From: Bartonella sp. M0283
GTDB taxonomy: Bacteria > Pseudomonadota > Alphaproteobacteria > Rhizobiales > Rhizobiaceae
DNA length: 64,000 bases
Direction: 5' to 3'
Assembly: GCF_016100455.1 (NCBI RefSeq)
Contig: NZ_JACFSK010000001.1
Coordinates: forward strand, 1,984,001-2,048,000
In this document: one piece after another, positions 12,534-22,355 of the stretch
Layout: the number at the start of each line of letters is the position of its first letter
Numbering within the stretch: position 1 is the stretch's first letter
Made by a program: the position numbers and the translations under genes
Notes under the pieces: model-generated
Told to the model about the DNA's origin: nothing
Seen by the model: only the letters and a program-made list of their open reading frames with translations
The model's database searches: none

Positions 12534-12713
12534 AACGAGAAAGTTTACTTGTTCCTTTTTGAATTCCTACCCGCCAGTTCCTGTTTTGCTCTTATCATCA
12601 GTTGATCAATACGAGCTTTGCGACAGCAATTTGTAAACATGTTTACCAGTAATTCTTTTGTCTGTCCTAATGCTAGAGACCCGATTTACCAATGCCTGTT
12701 TACTCATGCCAAA

Positions 12714-13433
12714 TTATTGGTGATGAACGCCCAATTCATTCAATGTCTTTTCAATCATCGGCAACATTTTTTCGACAATGACAGCAACGCCTTTTTCATT
12801 GGGATGTTTGCCATCGTCCAACTGAAGATCCGGATGCCCTGCTACGCCGTCCAGAAAGAAAGGATAGAACGCTACATGATATTTGCCGGCAAGACGTTGA
12901 TAGATCGACTCGAATTGCTGCGCTTTTTCCTTGCCATAGTTGGGAGCGCTTTTCATACCGACAAATATGACCGGCATTTTACGCTCTTTCAATCGTGACA
13001 ACATGAAATCGAGATTATCTTCCGTAACTTTCGGGTCGATGCCGCGCAACATGTCATTGGCGCCAAGTTCCAGAATGACAAGCCCCGTTTGTTCGGGTAC
13101 CGACCAGTCAAGGCGTTCACGCCCGCCTGTCGTTGTATCGCCGGAAACTCCCGCATTGATAACCGAAACATTATAATTTTTTGCTTGCAAGGCGGCTTCA
13201 AGGGCGGCGGTAAAAGATTTGTCGACGGGGAGTCTATAGCCGGCCATGAGACTATCGCCAAAGCCGACAATCTGGAACGGACGTGGCGGCGTCAAATCAT
13301 CGTCAAGAACTGTTGTTTCACTATTCTCTCGTGCCGGTTCCTGTATTTGCCCGGATTCTTCCGCAAATAGAGGTAAACTCGCAATGCAGCCAAAAGAAAG
13401 GCCGATAAATGCGCAAATGAATGATCGCAACAT
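12714..13433 (-). CDS. tesA: Secreted SGNH-hydrolase (TesA-like arylesterase/lysophospholipase)
   Basis: The 239-residue protein has an N-terminal signal peptide and an SGNH esterase domain. GDSL carries the nucleophile S61, GAND carries N126, and the D207/H210 pair lies in DDGKH. E. coli TesA is a periplasmic thioesterase/lysophospholipase. It is divergently arranged with an ABC ATPase/FtsX-type permease pair, the same gene arrangement as E. coli tesA-ybbA-ybbP, whose products are known to act together on membrane-derived hydrophobic molecules. A residue 27-52 linker before the domain is rich in acidic and polar residues. Exact substrate unknown. Confidence 0.88.
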   Translation of the reverse strand: MLRSFICAFIGLSFGCIASLPLFAEESGQIQEPARENSETTVLDDDLTPPRPFQIVGFGDSLMAGYRLPVDKSFTAALEAALQAKNYNVSVINAGVSGDTTTGGRERLDWSVPEQTGLVILELGANDMLRGIDPKVTEDNLDFMLSRLKERKMPVIFVGMKSAPNYGKEKAQQFESIYQRLAGKYHVAFYPFFLDGVAGHPDLQLDDGKHPNEKGVAVIVEKMLPMIEKTLNELGVHHQ

Positions 13434-13506
13434 TATTTCTCAATTCCTTTACGAGAAGTATAGTTATATTTTAAATCAGCTTATGGCATAAGAACAGGAG
13501 TTATTT

Positions 13507-14196
13507 GTGGCAAGTTCACTCGTTAAACTGAAAAATATCGATCTTACTCTGGGTGAGGGAAGCTCGCGCGTTCACGTTTTAAAGGAATTGTCACTTACGA
13601 TAAATCAAGGTGAAACCGTGGGCATAGTCGGCCCCTCCGGCTCCGGCAAATCGACATTGCTTATGGTACTTGCCGGACTTGAAAAAATTGATAGCGGTGA
13701 AATAACCATTGCGGATACGCGCATCGACAAGATGAACGAGGATGAAGCAGCGATTTTTCGCGGGCAGAATATCGGCATTGTTTTCCAATCCTTCCAACTT
13801 ATCCCCAACATGACGGCTTGGGAAAATGCAGCCGTTCCGCTCGAACTTGCGGGAAACAAGGAAGCTTTCGTTATTGCAAAAAAAGAACTCGAAAGCGTCG
13901 GGCTTGGTGGACGGCTTCATCATTATCCGGCAACATTATCAGGTGGCGAACAACAGCGCGTTGCAATTGCCCGCGCACTCGCCCCCAATCCCCGTATATT
14001 GGTTGCCGACGAACCGACAGGTAATCTTGATGCCGACACCGGTAAAACAATTGCAGACATCATATTCAAACGCGCAAAAGAACATGGATTGACGACCGTG
14101 CTTGTTACCCACGATCTCGGCCTTGCCGCACGCTGTCAACGCCAAATCCATGTAAAAAACGGCCGTATCGAAAATGAAAGCGTGATGCCGGCATGA
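13507..14196 (+). CDS. ybbA: ABC transporter ATPase, YbbA/LolD family
   Basis: The 229-residue ATPase belongs to the MacB/LolD/FtsE type VII group, in which ATP hydrolysis drives periplasmic conformational change. Walker A GPSGSGKST is at residues 42-50, the signature LSGGEQQR at 144-151, then Walker B VADEPTGNLDAD and the H-loop LVTHDLG. The start is GTG 13507, preceded by AGGAG at 13497-13501. It overlaps the following permease by 4 bases. The divergent tesA-like gene supports a YbbAP-TesA-like complex over a LolCDE lipoprotein exporter. Confidence 0.9.
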   Translation: MASSLVKLKNIDLTLGEGSSRVHVLKELSLTINQGETVGIVGPSGSGKSTLLMVLAGLEKIDSGEITIADTRIDKMNEDEAAIFRGQNIGIVFQSFQLIPNMTAWENAAVPLELAGNKEAFVIAKKELESVGLGGRLHHYPATLSGGEQQRVAIARALAPNPRILVADEPTGNLDADTGKTIADIIFKRAKEHGLTTVLVTHDLGLAARCQRQIHVKNGRIENESVMPA

Positions 14197-16751
14197 AAAG
14201 ATTTCAAGAACTTTTTCTGGCATGGCGTTTCTGTTTGAGAGAAATGCGTAGCGGCCTTAAAGGATTTTATATTTTCCTTTGCCTGATTGCATTGGGGGTT
14301 GCCGCCATTGGCGGGGTGGATGGCGTTTCAAAAAATATCAGCAATGAAATTAAAAATCAGGGGCAGGTTATTCTCGCCGCAGATATTCGTTTCAGCCATA
14401 CACAGCGCGAAGCAAATGAAAAAGAATTGTCATTTTTCAAAGCCCAGGGAAAAGTTTCCGAAAGTATTCTTATGCGCTCAATGGCACGACGTATCGATAC
14501 CAATGACGGCACATTGGTCGAAATTAAGGCTGTCGACAGCTTCTATCCGCTTTATGGAAAATTGAAAACCGCTCCTCAAGCCACAAACGACGAATTGTTC
14601 GGAAAAGATGAGAGACGTTCTGGTGGTTTTGGTGTTGCTATCCAGAAACTTTTGCTTGACCGGCTTCAACTTCACATTGGTGACAAAATTAGAATTGGCG
14701 ATCAAGACTTCACAATTCGCGCACTCGTCGAGGATGAACCCGACCTCTTGTCGGAAGGCTTTCAGCTTGGGCCGCGGGTTTTTATGTCGATTGATGCTTT
14801 ACGCGAAACGGGCCTTATCGTTCCCGGAAGTTTGCACAATTTTGTCTATCGAATAAAACTCGACAATCCGTCGGACAGCAGCTTAGAAAACCTTCGGAAT
14901 AACCATGAAAAAGACTATTCGGAAAATGGTTGGGCTATCCGCTCCCACGTCGATGCTGCTCCTGTTTTGCAAAAAAACATTGAGCGTTTTACCAGTTTTC
15001 TTACGCTTATCGGGCTTACAGCGCTTGTTGTCGGAGGGGTTGGCATTGCCAATTCTGTGAGTTGCTATATGGACAAAAAATGCAAGGTAATAGCCATATT
15101 CAAAGCCCTTGGTGCACGTTCGCGTTTCATTGAAGAAATTTATTTTTCACAAATCGTGCTCATCGCATTGATTGGAATTATGATCGGGCTTGTTTTCGCG
15201 GCAATCATTCCCTTTGTGGCAAGTTTTGTCATTAGCCATTATTTACCGTTTTTCGGGCATGCGCATTTTTCACCATCCAGTCTCATCCTTGCAGTCATTT
15301 TTGCATTATTGACAGTTGCTGCCTTTGCTATTTTACCTTTATCCAGGGCCCGCTTTATTTCGGTAACCACGCTTCTTCGTCCTTTCGACATTTCGACAGT
15401 CAAAAAGTCGGATAAATCTGCGCAGCTCATTTCAGCAATATTGCTTCTCGTAACCGCAATTCTTGCAATCGCTACAGCCTCCGACAAAAAACTTGCTTTC
15501 ATATTTATCATCGCAGTCATTATTGTCTTCCTGGTTTTAAGAGCGGTTTCCTCGACTATTATTTTTGTCGCGCGCAAATGCGCCCATGTCCATTCAACCG
15601 TTTTGCGCGTTGCTATAGCCAATATTTATCGGCCGCAATCCATTACCCCTTCGGTTGTACTGGCACTCGGGCTCGGTTTGACACTGCTTGTCACGCTTTC
15701 CACAATCGACAGCAATTTGAGATCGGAATTATCCGGTTCGGTTCCCGAAAAGGCTCCCGATTTCTTTTTTATGGATATTCTGAAAAGTGATGCAGACGAT
15801 TTTTCAAACTTTTTGCATCATCAGGACCCATCGGGAAGTTTCAAGATCATGCCGACATTGCGCGCCCGTATCACAAAAATAAACGGTGAACCGGTAAAGA
15901 ACAGAAAGGTAAAAGAAGAAAGTGAATGGGTGTTGCGCGGTGACCGGAATATTACCTATTCGGCGGCTATGCCGGAAAACACCGTGCTTTCGGAAGGCAA
16001 ATGGTGGAAAAATGACACAAGTGATGCAATCGAGGTTTCTGTTTCCAAAAGGGAAGCAAACGGACTGTTTTTGAAACTTGATGATACCATCACTGTCAAT
16101 GTATCGGGGCGGGAAATAACGGCCCGCATCACCAGTTTCCGTGATGTCGATTGGGATTCGTTCAATATGAATTTTGTGATGATTTTTTCTCCACAAGCTT
16201 TGCAAGCTGCACCACATGTTTATCTTGCAACTTTCAAAGCGGGGAAAAACCATAGCGTCGACGAAGCGGCATTGATGCGCGATATCGCGAAACGTTTCCC
16301 TTCAATTACGGTCGTACCGGTTCATCAGGTTCTTAATGACGCAAGAAAAATCGTTGATGAAATCGGTACTGCAATCCGTGCATCATCTGCGATAGCAATT
16401 CTTGCCGCAATTCTTGTTCTTGTCGGCACACTTTCGTCGACCAACAGGTCACGTATTCATGATGCAGTAGTCTTAAAAACCTTGGGCGCAACCCGCAAAA
16501 TGCTCCTCAAGGCCTATCTTGCCGAATATATAATTCTCGGACTTGCGACGGCAATTTTTGCATTTGTTGCCGGAACAATAGCCGGCACGATGATTGGCCG
16601 CTATAAAATGGAGATAACCAATACCCATTTTTTCTTCAGCTCGGGTGTCATGGTCGTCCTTGCCGCGCTTATCCTCACAATCGGGTTCGGTCTCATTGGA
16701 ACCTGGCATATTTTAAGTGAAAAGCCGTCCCGTTTTCTTAAAGAATTGTAA
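14193..16751 (+). CDS. ybbP: FtsX-like ABC permease, YbbP family
   Basis: The 852-residue membrane protein begins with one transmembrane segment (about 25-45) and a large periplasmic MacB-PCD-like domain. Further helix clusters lie near 260-430, where there are two FtsX domains' worth of segments, with a second periplasmic domain and a final three-helix FtsX region (about 725-845). Two FtsX repeats and about ten helices in one chain match YbbP rather than LolC/E. Its ATG overlaps the ybbA stop (ATGA). The complex with YbbA probably works with the secreted TesA-like enzyme. Confidence 0.88.
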   Translation: MKRFQELFLAWRFCLREMRSGLKGFYIFLCLIALGVAAIGGVDGVSKNISNEIKNQGQVILAADIRFSHTQREANEKELSFFKAQGKVSESILMRSMARRIDTNDGTLVEIKAVDSFYPLYGKLKTAPQATNDELFGKDERRSGGFGVAIQKLLLDRLQLHIGDKIRIGDQDFTIRALVEDEPDLLSEGFQLGPRVFMSIDALRETGLIVPGSLHNFVYRIKLDNPSDSSLENLRNNHEKDYSENGWAIRSHVDAAPVLQKNIERFTSFLTLIGLTALVVGGVGIANSVSCYMDKKCKVIAIFKALGARSRFIEEIYFSQIVLIALIGIMIGLVFAAIIPFVASFVISHYLPFFGHAHFSPSSLILAVIFALLTVAAFAILPLSRARFISVTTLLRPFDISTVKKSDKSAQLISAILLLVTAILAIATASDKKLAFIFIIAVIIVFLVLRAVSSTIIFVARKCAHVHSTVLRVAIANIYRPQSITPSVVLALGLGLTLLVTLSTIDSNLRSELSGSVPEKAPDFFFMDILKSDADDFSNFLHHQDPSGSFKIMPTLRARITKINGEPVKNRKVKEESEWVLRGDRNITYSAAMPENTVLSEGKWWKNDTSDAIEVSVSKREANGLFLKLDDTITVNVSGREITARITSFRDVDWDSFNMNFVMIFSPQALQAAPHVYLATFKAGKNHSVDEAALMRDIAKRFPSITVVPVHQVLNDARKIVDEIGTAIRASSAIAILAAILVLVGTLSSTNRSRIHDAVVLKTLGATRKMLLKAYLAEYIILGLATAIFAFVAGTIAGTMIGRYKMEITNTHFFFSSGVMVVLAALILTIGFGLIGTWHILSEKPSRFLKEL

Positions 16752-16916
16752 TGTGTTGAAAATAATGAAAGACTTGTAATTTATCGAATTAATGCCCATA
16801 ATATCGGTTAGGCATGCTGGGGTTCCGCCAGCGGCGCCCGGGATTGAAATGGGGGAAGACAGTTTTTCCAGCCATTTTCCGACACCGTCCGGAACACAAG
16901 CTAAAGGATTATTTAT

Positions 16917-17687
16917 ATGGCTGATTTTAGAAACTTTCGCCCGACATCAGTTACCGAGGCCGATGCTTCCATTGACCAGGGACTGCGCAGTTATATGCTT
17001 GGCGTCTACAACGCGATGGCAATCGGGCTCGTTATAACAGGTATTGCAGCGTTTGTTATTGCTTCACTTGCAACAACAAGCGATCCGACACCTGCTGTAT
17101 TACCCAATGGTGTCCGTCTGTCATCATTCGGTGTTATGTTCTATACCTCACCGTTTGCTTATGTTGTGATGTTTGCTCCGCTTATTGCAGTTTTCTTTTT
17201 AAGCTTCAAAATCGGGTCGTTGAGCACAAGTTCGGCACGCGCATTGTTTTTTGTCTATGCAGCACTCGTCGGTTTGTCGCTTTCGTCAATCATTTTGCGT
17301 TATACACCTGCAAGCATTACGCAGACATTCTTTATCACTGCGGCTTCTTTCGGTGCCCTCTCGCTCTATGGTTACACAACAAAACGCGATCTGACAGGCA
17401 TGGGGTCTTTCCTCTTCATGGGGTTAATTGGCCTTCTACTTGCCATGGTTGTCAATTTGTTCCTTGGCTCGAATGCATTGCAATTTGCAATTTCGATTAT
17501 CGGTGTTCTTATTTTTGCCGGTCTTACCGCTTATGACACACAGACAATCAAAGTTATGTATTATGAAGGCGATGCTGAAGAAACACGCGGCCGCAAGGTT
17601 GTTATGGGTGCTTTGACACTCTATCTCGACTTCATCAATATGTTCGTTTTCTTGTTGCAATTCCTCGGTCAGAATCGCAACTCCTAA
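16917..17687 (+). CDS. Bax inhibitor-1 / YccA family membrane protein
   Basis: The 256-residue protein has about seven transmembrane segments and the UPF0005/Bax-inhibitor-1 C-terminal pattern, with LTAYDTQTIK near residue 205 carrying the conserved aspartate and ALTLYLDFINMFVFLLQFLG at the end. Family members act as pH-sensitive calcium leak channels or interact with FtsH; the role here is not determinable. AAAGGA at 16902-16907 gives a good ribosome binding site. A 165-base leader separates it from ybbP, and a strong terminator follows. Confidence 0.9.
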   Translation: MADFRNFRPTSVTEADASIDQGLRSYMLGVYNAMAIGLVITGIAAFVIASLATTSDPTPAVLPNGVRLSSFGVMFYTSPFAYVVMFAPLIAVFFLSFKIGSLSTSSARALFFVYAALVGLSLSSIILRYTPASITQTFFITAASFGALSLYGYTTKRDLTGMGSFLFMGLIGLLLAMVVNLFLGSNALQFAISIIGVLIFAGLTAYDTQTIKVMYYEGDAEETRGRKVVMGALTLYLDFINMFVFLLQFLGQNRNS

Positions 17688-17712
17688 TAATTCGACTATA
17701 AAACGTTTTTTA

Positions 17713-17743
17713 AACCCCGCCTTCCAAGACGGGGTTTTCTTTT
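17713..17743 (+). terminator. Rho-independent terminator of the Bax-inhibitor-1 gene
   Basis: AACCCCG at 17713-17719 pairs with CGGGGTT at 17730-17736, followed by a TTCTTTT tract. Confidence 0.85.
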
Positions 17744-17868
17744 GGCAAAATTCAAAGTCATTGCTATTTGCCAATCCAACAAAAATTATGATTTCCCGAT
17801 AGAATAGAAAACGGTGAGAGCACCAGTTTTCCGATGCTCTTCAAAAGAAGATAAATCCAATAAAAAGC

Positions 17869-18237
17869 TCAAACAATTTTGAAAAGTTTTTTGTCAAACA
17901 CTTTCAGAACATTGCGAAGTTCTTTGCCACGTTTCAAAATCAACCCGCTTGCTGCAATGACGCTGTAAGCGCCTTGGCGGTTTGCCAATTTCGGGTTTTT
18001 CTCGACACGATAAAGCGGTACCTCGGCAGTACGGCGAAATATGGAAAAAACCGCTCTATCATCAAGATGGTCAATCGCATAATCGCGCCATTCACCGGCA
18101 GCAACCATCTGTCCATAAACACGCAATATCGCATTCAGTTCAATTCGGTTGAAAGCAACAGGTCCTGAATGTTTTCTGGTAGTATTCTGTGAAAAAGCTT
18201 CGATTATTATTGCTTCATCGTCGCTCATATCAGCCAT
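17869..18237 (-). CDS. DUF2794 family protein
   Basis: The 122-residue protein matches the alphaproteobacterial DUF2794 family, with core FNRIELNAILRVYGQMVAAGEWRDYAID and VFSIFRRTAEVPLYRVEKNPKL. No enzymatic motif, signal peptide or membrane segment is seen, so it is a small cytoplasmic protein of unknown function. I chose ATG 18237; an in-frame GTG at 18252 would add five residues and a second ATG lies three codons further in. Confidence 0.85.
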   Translation of the reverse strand: MADMSDDEAIIIEAFSQNTTRKHSGPVAFNRIELNAILRVYGQMVAAGEWRDYAIDHLDDRAVFSIFRRTAEVPLYRVEKNPKLANRQGAYSVIAASGLILKRGKELRNVLKVFDKKLFKIV

Positions 18238-18448
18238 AGTTTTGTCTTTCACCGTTTACGGAAGATGTTGTCCCATTTTAAATGGTTACGCAATTTTTCT
18301 CGCAACAATTAAATCTTTTATCATAGTTTAATGAAAAAATAGATGGTATTAGTTTTCAACTTCAAGCGACCTAACTTGTAGTTTCAAAGCTGTCACTTCA
18401 TATTATGGTTAAAGCTTTCGAGCGGGGCAACTCTGCTTTCAGAAAAAA

Positions 18449-19327
18449 ATGATGGATATCCTTAAAAATAAAAAATTCCATTGGCCAAGCCAATTAAATC
18501 AAAAAGCGCTCCAGACCAGATTGTTACAGGCTGTCCGCAACCGTCATGGACATCGTCCGAAAGATGCCGATCGCGACACTTATGATATGGTTGTAGGATC
18601 CTACAATATTCATAAATGTGTCGGCGTTGACAATGTGTTCGATCCGGAGCGGATTGTCCGTGTCGTTGCCGAGCTCAATGCTGATATTATGGCTTTTCAA
18701 GAGGCTGACAAACGTTTCGGCGAAAGAATAGGCTTGCTTGATCCGGAACTTTTAAAGTCGGAAACCGGATTGGAACGTGTGCCGATCAATACCATGTCTC
18801 CGCGTGGACTTGGCTGGCACGGCAATGCGCTTTTCATGCGCAATGGTAAGGTAAAAGATATTGTCCAACTGAAACTGCCCGGCGTTGAACCGCGTGGTGC
18901 ACTGATTGTCGAACTTGACATGCCTCTCGGGCTTATCCGTATTGTTGCTGCGCATTTCGGACTGTTGCACCATTCAAGGATTCAACAGGCAAAACTCATT
19001 TTGTCTATTCTGGAAAAACGCGAAATCATGCCGACAATTATGATTGGCGATTTAAATGAATGGCGACTTGGCAGGACATCTTCTCTTAAAAGCCTTGCTC
19101 CGTTCTTTGATTTACGGCTCGGCACATTGCCAAGCTTTCCCTCCCGTTTTCCGGTTCTGGCGCTAGACCGTGTTTTTGCTTATCCGCACGAGCTTGTTTC
19201 CAACATAGAAATCCATAATTCACCATTGGCAAGGCTTGCTTCCGACCATTTGCCTATCAAGGCGGAAATCGACCTTGAAGGGGCAACAAAACTCCTCAAA
19301 GAGCGGACAACACAGACCACGAGATAG
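18449..19327 (+). CDS. Endonuclease/exonuclease/phosphatase (EEP) superfamily protein
   Basis: The 292-residue protein has the metal-dependent EEP fold. The order is GSYNIHKCVGVDN, FQEADKRFG (catalytic Glu), AAHFGLLHHSR, MIGDLNEW (Asp-x-Asn) and ASDHLPIKAEI (final Asp-His). There is no signal peptide. The first 45 residues are basic and precede the domain. Next to it, convergent, is a phospholipase-D/cardiolipin-synthase-like gene. EEP and PLD neighbours are common and may both serve phospholipid metabolism, but nucleic-acid or phosphodiester substrates cannot be excluded. ATG at 18449 or 18452. Confidence 0.82.
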   Translation: MMDILKNKKFHWPSQLNQKALQTRLLQAVRNRHGHRPKDADRDTYDMVVGSYNIHKCVGVDNVFDPERIVRVVAELNADIMAFQEADKRFGERIGLLDPELLKSETGLERVPINTMSPRGLGWHGNALFMRNGKVKDIVQLKLPGVEPRGALIVELDMPLGLIRIVAAHFGLLHHSRIQQAKLILSILEKREIMPTIMIGDLNEWRLGRTSSLKSLAPFFDLRLGTLPSFPSRFPVLALDRVFAYPHELVSNIEIHNSPLARLASDHLPIKAEIDLEGATKLLKERTTQTTR

Positions 19328-19513
19328 GTTTTTCCGAGAAACCGACGGCTGGTTTAAAAGACAATCGAATTTTTCCGCTGTTTTTATCGCACTCCAGTTT
19401 TTGTCCTTTGGCCGAATGTTTTCACCTGTTGCAAAGTGTGGGGGAGACCCGCAAATTGATCGCCTCGGGCTCTTTGTTTTATATATTCGATAAAATATGC
19501 GGGCGCTCTCGTG

Positions 19514-20974
19514 CTAAAGATAGGGTGAGCCCAACCAGATAATTTTGTCAATCAGACGCAACAAAAAGGGACGATTGACGAGATTTTCCAATTTTACCTC
19601 GCGGGCGTCTTCTCTTTCGCGAATGATTTTTTCTGACAAATAACGTGCAAGCGACTCATCGAATATTTCCATATCGATTTCGAAATTGAGTCTTAAAGAA
19701 CGAGAATCCAGATTTGACGAGCCGACATAACTCCACTGATTGTCGATAGCCATGAGTTTGGAATGATTAAAAGGGCCGTTCGCACGCCAAATACGACACC
19801 CGTCACGCAACAGCTGGTCGAACTGCGCACGCATCGCCCGATCAACGAGTTTCAAATTATTATTTCCGGGAACAACAATATCCACTTCCACGCCACGACG
19901 GGCGGCCGTGACCAATGCGCTGATCAATTCCCTATCCGGCAAAAGATAGGGTGTCATGATATGGATATGCTTTTCAGCGAGTGAAAATGCCCCGATCAAC
20001 ATATGCTGGTTGGTTTCGATCAAGCGATCAGGCCCCGTCGGGACCACGCGAATACAGACATTTTCATCAGAAACCTTTTGAACAGGCTGGATAGCCCAGA
20101 TTTTTGTATCGAGATTTTCTTTTGTTGCAAAAGCCCAGTCATTGGCTGCAACTGAAAAAATATCGGCAACAGCAGGACCTTCTACACGAAAATGGGTATC
20201 ATCTGCTGTCTTTTCGCCGCTGAATGTCTGGGAAAAACCAGCGCGTATATTCATTCCTCCGGTAAAAGCAACGCTCCCGTCAACAACAAGAATTTTTCGG
20301 TGTGTACGCAAATTGGCGTAAGGTAGTCTTAGACCGATAATGATATTTCCATTAAAAACAGCGACCGGTACTTTTTCACGTCGCAAATCGCGCACGATAG
20401 ACGGTATTGAATAGCGGGCACCTACAGCATCAATAAGAACGCGCACTTCGACGCCACGACGCACCGCTGCCGACAAAGCTTTAACGAAAAGCTCTCCCAT
20501 ACTATCGCGATCAAAAATATAACATTCAAGGATTAGGGAATGCTTCGCGGCACCGATTGCGCTCAGCATTGCACTATAAGCTTCATCGCCATTATCAAGA
20601 ACTGTCAGGTGATTTCCATAAGTCATTCGCCCGGGAGTGACATGATCGCCCAGTCTTTTCATCGGCATGGCAAGGCGTCCGAACCGGTTCAGGATATAAC
20701 TATCCGAACAATCGAAATTACCGGAACGCAGGCGGCCTTTTCCCCAAGCGTGACGATGCCGTTTATAAACGACGTTATTATGCATCCGGTTGATACCGAA
20801 AATACCGTAAATGACAGCACCTAAAATGGGAGAGAGCATGATAACACCGACCCATCCGATCGCGGTGCGGACTTCCTGTTTAGTCATAGTTGCATGAATT
20901 GCGGCACCAAGCCCCAGAAAAAAAGATAATATGGCGAGGATATGCGGCCAATAATTTTCAATAAACACATGCAT
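19514..20974 (-). CDS. cls: Phospholipase D-type cardiolipin synthase
   Basis: The 486-residue protein has two N-terminal membrane segments (about 8-28 and 38-60, the PLDc_N module) and two PLD phosphodiesterase domains. HKD motif 1 is HRKILVVDGSVAFTGGMN (about residue 225) and motif 2 is NHSKLMAIDNQWSYVGSSNLDSRS (about residue 400). The layout and length match bacterial cardiolipin synthases, which condense two phosphatidylglycerols at the inner membrane. The last hydrophobic residues end WLGSPYL, as in the Cls family. Confidence 0.9.
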   Translation of the reverse strand: MHVFIENYWPHILAILSFFLGLGAAIHATMTKQEVRTAIGWVGVIMLSPILGAVIYGIFGINRMHNNVVYKRHRHAWGKGRLRSGNFDCSDSYILNRFGRLAMPMKRLGDHVTPGRMTYGNHLTVLDNGDEAYSAMLSAIGAAKHSLILECYIFDRDSMGELFVKALSAAVRRGVEVRVLIDAVGARYSIPSIVRDLRREKVPVAVFNGNIIIGLRLPYANLRTHRKILVVDGSVAFTGGMNIRAGFSQTFSGEKTADDTHFRVEGPAVADIFSVAANDWAFATKENLDTKIWAIQPVQKVSDENVCIRVVPTGPDRLIETNQHMLIGAFSLAEKHIHIMTPYLLPDRELISALVTAARRGVEVDIVVPGNNNLKLVDRAMRAQFDQLLRDGCRIWRANGPFNHSKLMAIDNQWSYVGSSNLDSRSLRLNFEIDMEIFDESLARYLSEKIIREREDAREVKLENLVNRPFLLRLIDKIIWLGSPYL

Positions 20975-21166
20975 ATGTCACGTTACTTTCATCGGTCTTT
21001 ATACAGGTTGATAACCGCAAAGATGATTAACCGTCTTTATTTCTATGTTATTTCTTTTTTATATTCTATGCTAAAGGTGACGCGAAAATGGTATTGCCGG
21101 AATTAATGAGCAATGCCATAAAAAGCATTCTTCTGAAACAGTCATTTTTGAAAAGGAAATACCGTC

Positions 21167-21739
21167 GTGAGTTCAAATAATTGGAATCCGCTGGAAGGTG
21201 CACGAGAGCTGTCGGCGAAATGGGGCTGGTTTTTGGTTCTTGGAATCATTCTTCTACTGGTAGGTATTGTCGCAGCATTTACATTGCCCTTTGCCACAGA
21301 AGCTGTTGCAATTTATATCGGCATTATGATGCTTGTGGGCGGGATTGTGCAAGTCATTCACGCATTCAGTGTTAAAAGTTGGGGGCGTTTTTTCTACTGG
21401 TTACTGGCTGGACTACTTTATACCTTTGGCGGCATTGTCTGCCTCGTGCAACCGATTTTGGCTGCTGCTGTGTTTACTTTTCTACTTGGCTTTTTGCTTG
21501 TTGTTGCTGGCGTTATCCGTGTGGTTATCGGCTTTCAGAGCCGGGAATTGAAGGGGCACGGATGGATTATTGCTGCCGGTATTATTACGGCTGTTGCCGG
21601 TCTTATCATCACAACCGGCTGGCCGGCTAATACGCTATGGGTTTTGGGATTGTTCCTGTCAATCGATCTGATCTTTCAGGGATGGGGCTGGATCGGTTTT
21701 GCGATCGGTTTACATTCGCTCAAAAATTCGGGTCTATAA
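21167..21739 (+). CDS. HdeD-family (DUF308) membrane protein
   Basis: The 190-residue protein has six predicted transmembrane segments built from DUF308 repeats (LVLGIILLLVGIVAAF, WLLAGLLYTFGGIVCLVQP, AAGIITAVAGLIITTGWP). HdeD of E. coli is linked to acid resistance at high cell density; no mechanism is established. The start is GTG 21167, 9 bases after AAAAGGAAA. It converges on rlpA, with a shared bidirectional terminator between them. Confidence 0.85.
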   Translation: MSSNNWNPLEGARELSAKWGWFLVLGIILLLVGIVAAFTLPFATEAVAIYIGIMMLVGGIVQVIHAFSVKSWGRFFYWLLAGLLYTFGGIVCLVQPILAAAVFTFLLGFLLVVAGVIRVVIGFQSRELKGHGWIIAAGIITAVAGLIITTGWPANTLWVLGLFLSIDLIFQGWGWIGFAIGLHSLKNSGL

Positions 21740-21750
21740 AGATCGAATAA

Positions 21751-21780
21751 AAAAGGGGAAGATTGCTCTTCCCCTTTTTT
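21751..21780. terminator. Bidirectional terminator between hdeD-like and rlpA genes
   Basis: AAAAGGGGAAGA at 21751-21762 and TCTTCCCCTTTT at 21767-21778 form a perfect 12-bp stem with a TTGC loop. A and T runs on both sides allow use by both convergent genes. Confidence 0.9.
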
Positions 21781-21790
21781 TACGTTTATC

Positions 21791-22183
21791 TCAGCTTAAC
21801 CGTTCATAACAGACATTTGCTAGTCCATGTTGTACAAAACCAAGTTCGGCGGCTGCACCTTTGGACAAATCCAGAATACGTCCGGCAATGAACGGGCCGC
21901 GGTCATTAATACGCACGATAATGGATTTTCCATTGAACTTATTCGTGACACGAATTTTGCTTCCGAGCGGTAATGTTTTATGCGCTGCTGTCATTCCGAA
22001 CGGATTCATCTTTTCACCTGAAGCCGTTTTCGAGTGCAATGCATACCACGATGCACCACCACATTGACTACCATGACTGATATGGCCATGATTCAAGCTC
22101 GCATGTCCTTGATTGAAAAAACAGACAACAAAAATTGCTGTCAGGAACGGAAGAAGTCTTTTTTTATCGGTTAAAAAACACAT
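21791..22183 (-). CDS. rlpA: RlpA-like double-psi beta-barrel protein
   Basis: The 130-residue secreted protein has a signal peptide (about residues 1-28) and one RlpA double-psi beta-barrel. The conserved ASWYALHSKTASGE, NPFGMTAAHKTLPLG and VRINDRGPFIAGRILDLS blocks are intact, including the catalytic-type aspartate in NDRGP. There is no SPOR domain, so it is the short form of the lytic transglycosylase. It may cleave denuded glycan strands at the septum. No lipobox is apparent; the mature start near ASLNHGH suggests a soluble periplasmic protein. Confidence 0.85.
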   Translation of the reverse strand: MCFLTDKKRLLPFLTAIFVVCFFNQGHASLNHGHISHGSQCGGASWYALHSKTASGEKMNPFGMTAAHKTLPLGSKIRVTNKFNGKSIIVRINDRGPFIAGRILDLSKGAAAELGFVQHGLANVCYERLS

Positions 22184-22355
22184 ATCCTGCTAACTGGTTA
22201 GAGTTTCGGGTCATTAAACGAGAAACCTATATAACCTGCGGTTGTGTTGTTCACATGGCCGTGAAAAGGCATTTTTGCCATTATTATCAATTAGTTGACC
22301 TAATTTGGGGCAATTTGTTATACAACTATGAGTTTTTAGCAAGCGTAGATAAGAG

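Noticed and set aside
15804..16253. A 149-codon minus-strand frame
   Set aside because: Antisense to the ybbP periplasmic domain; no own ribosome binding site or motif.
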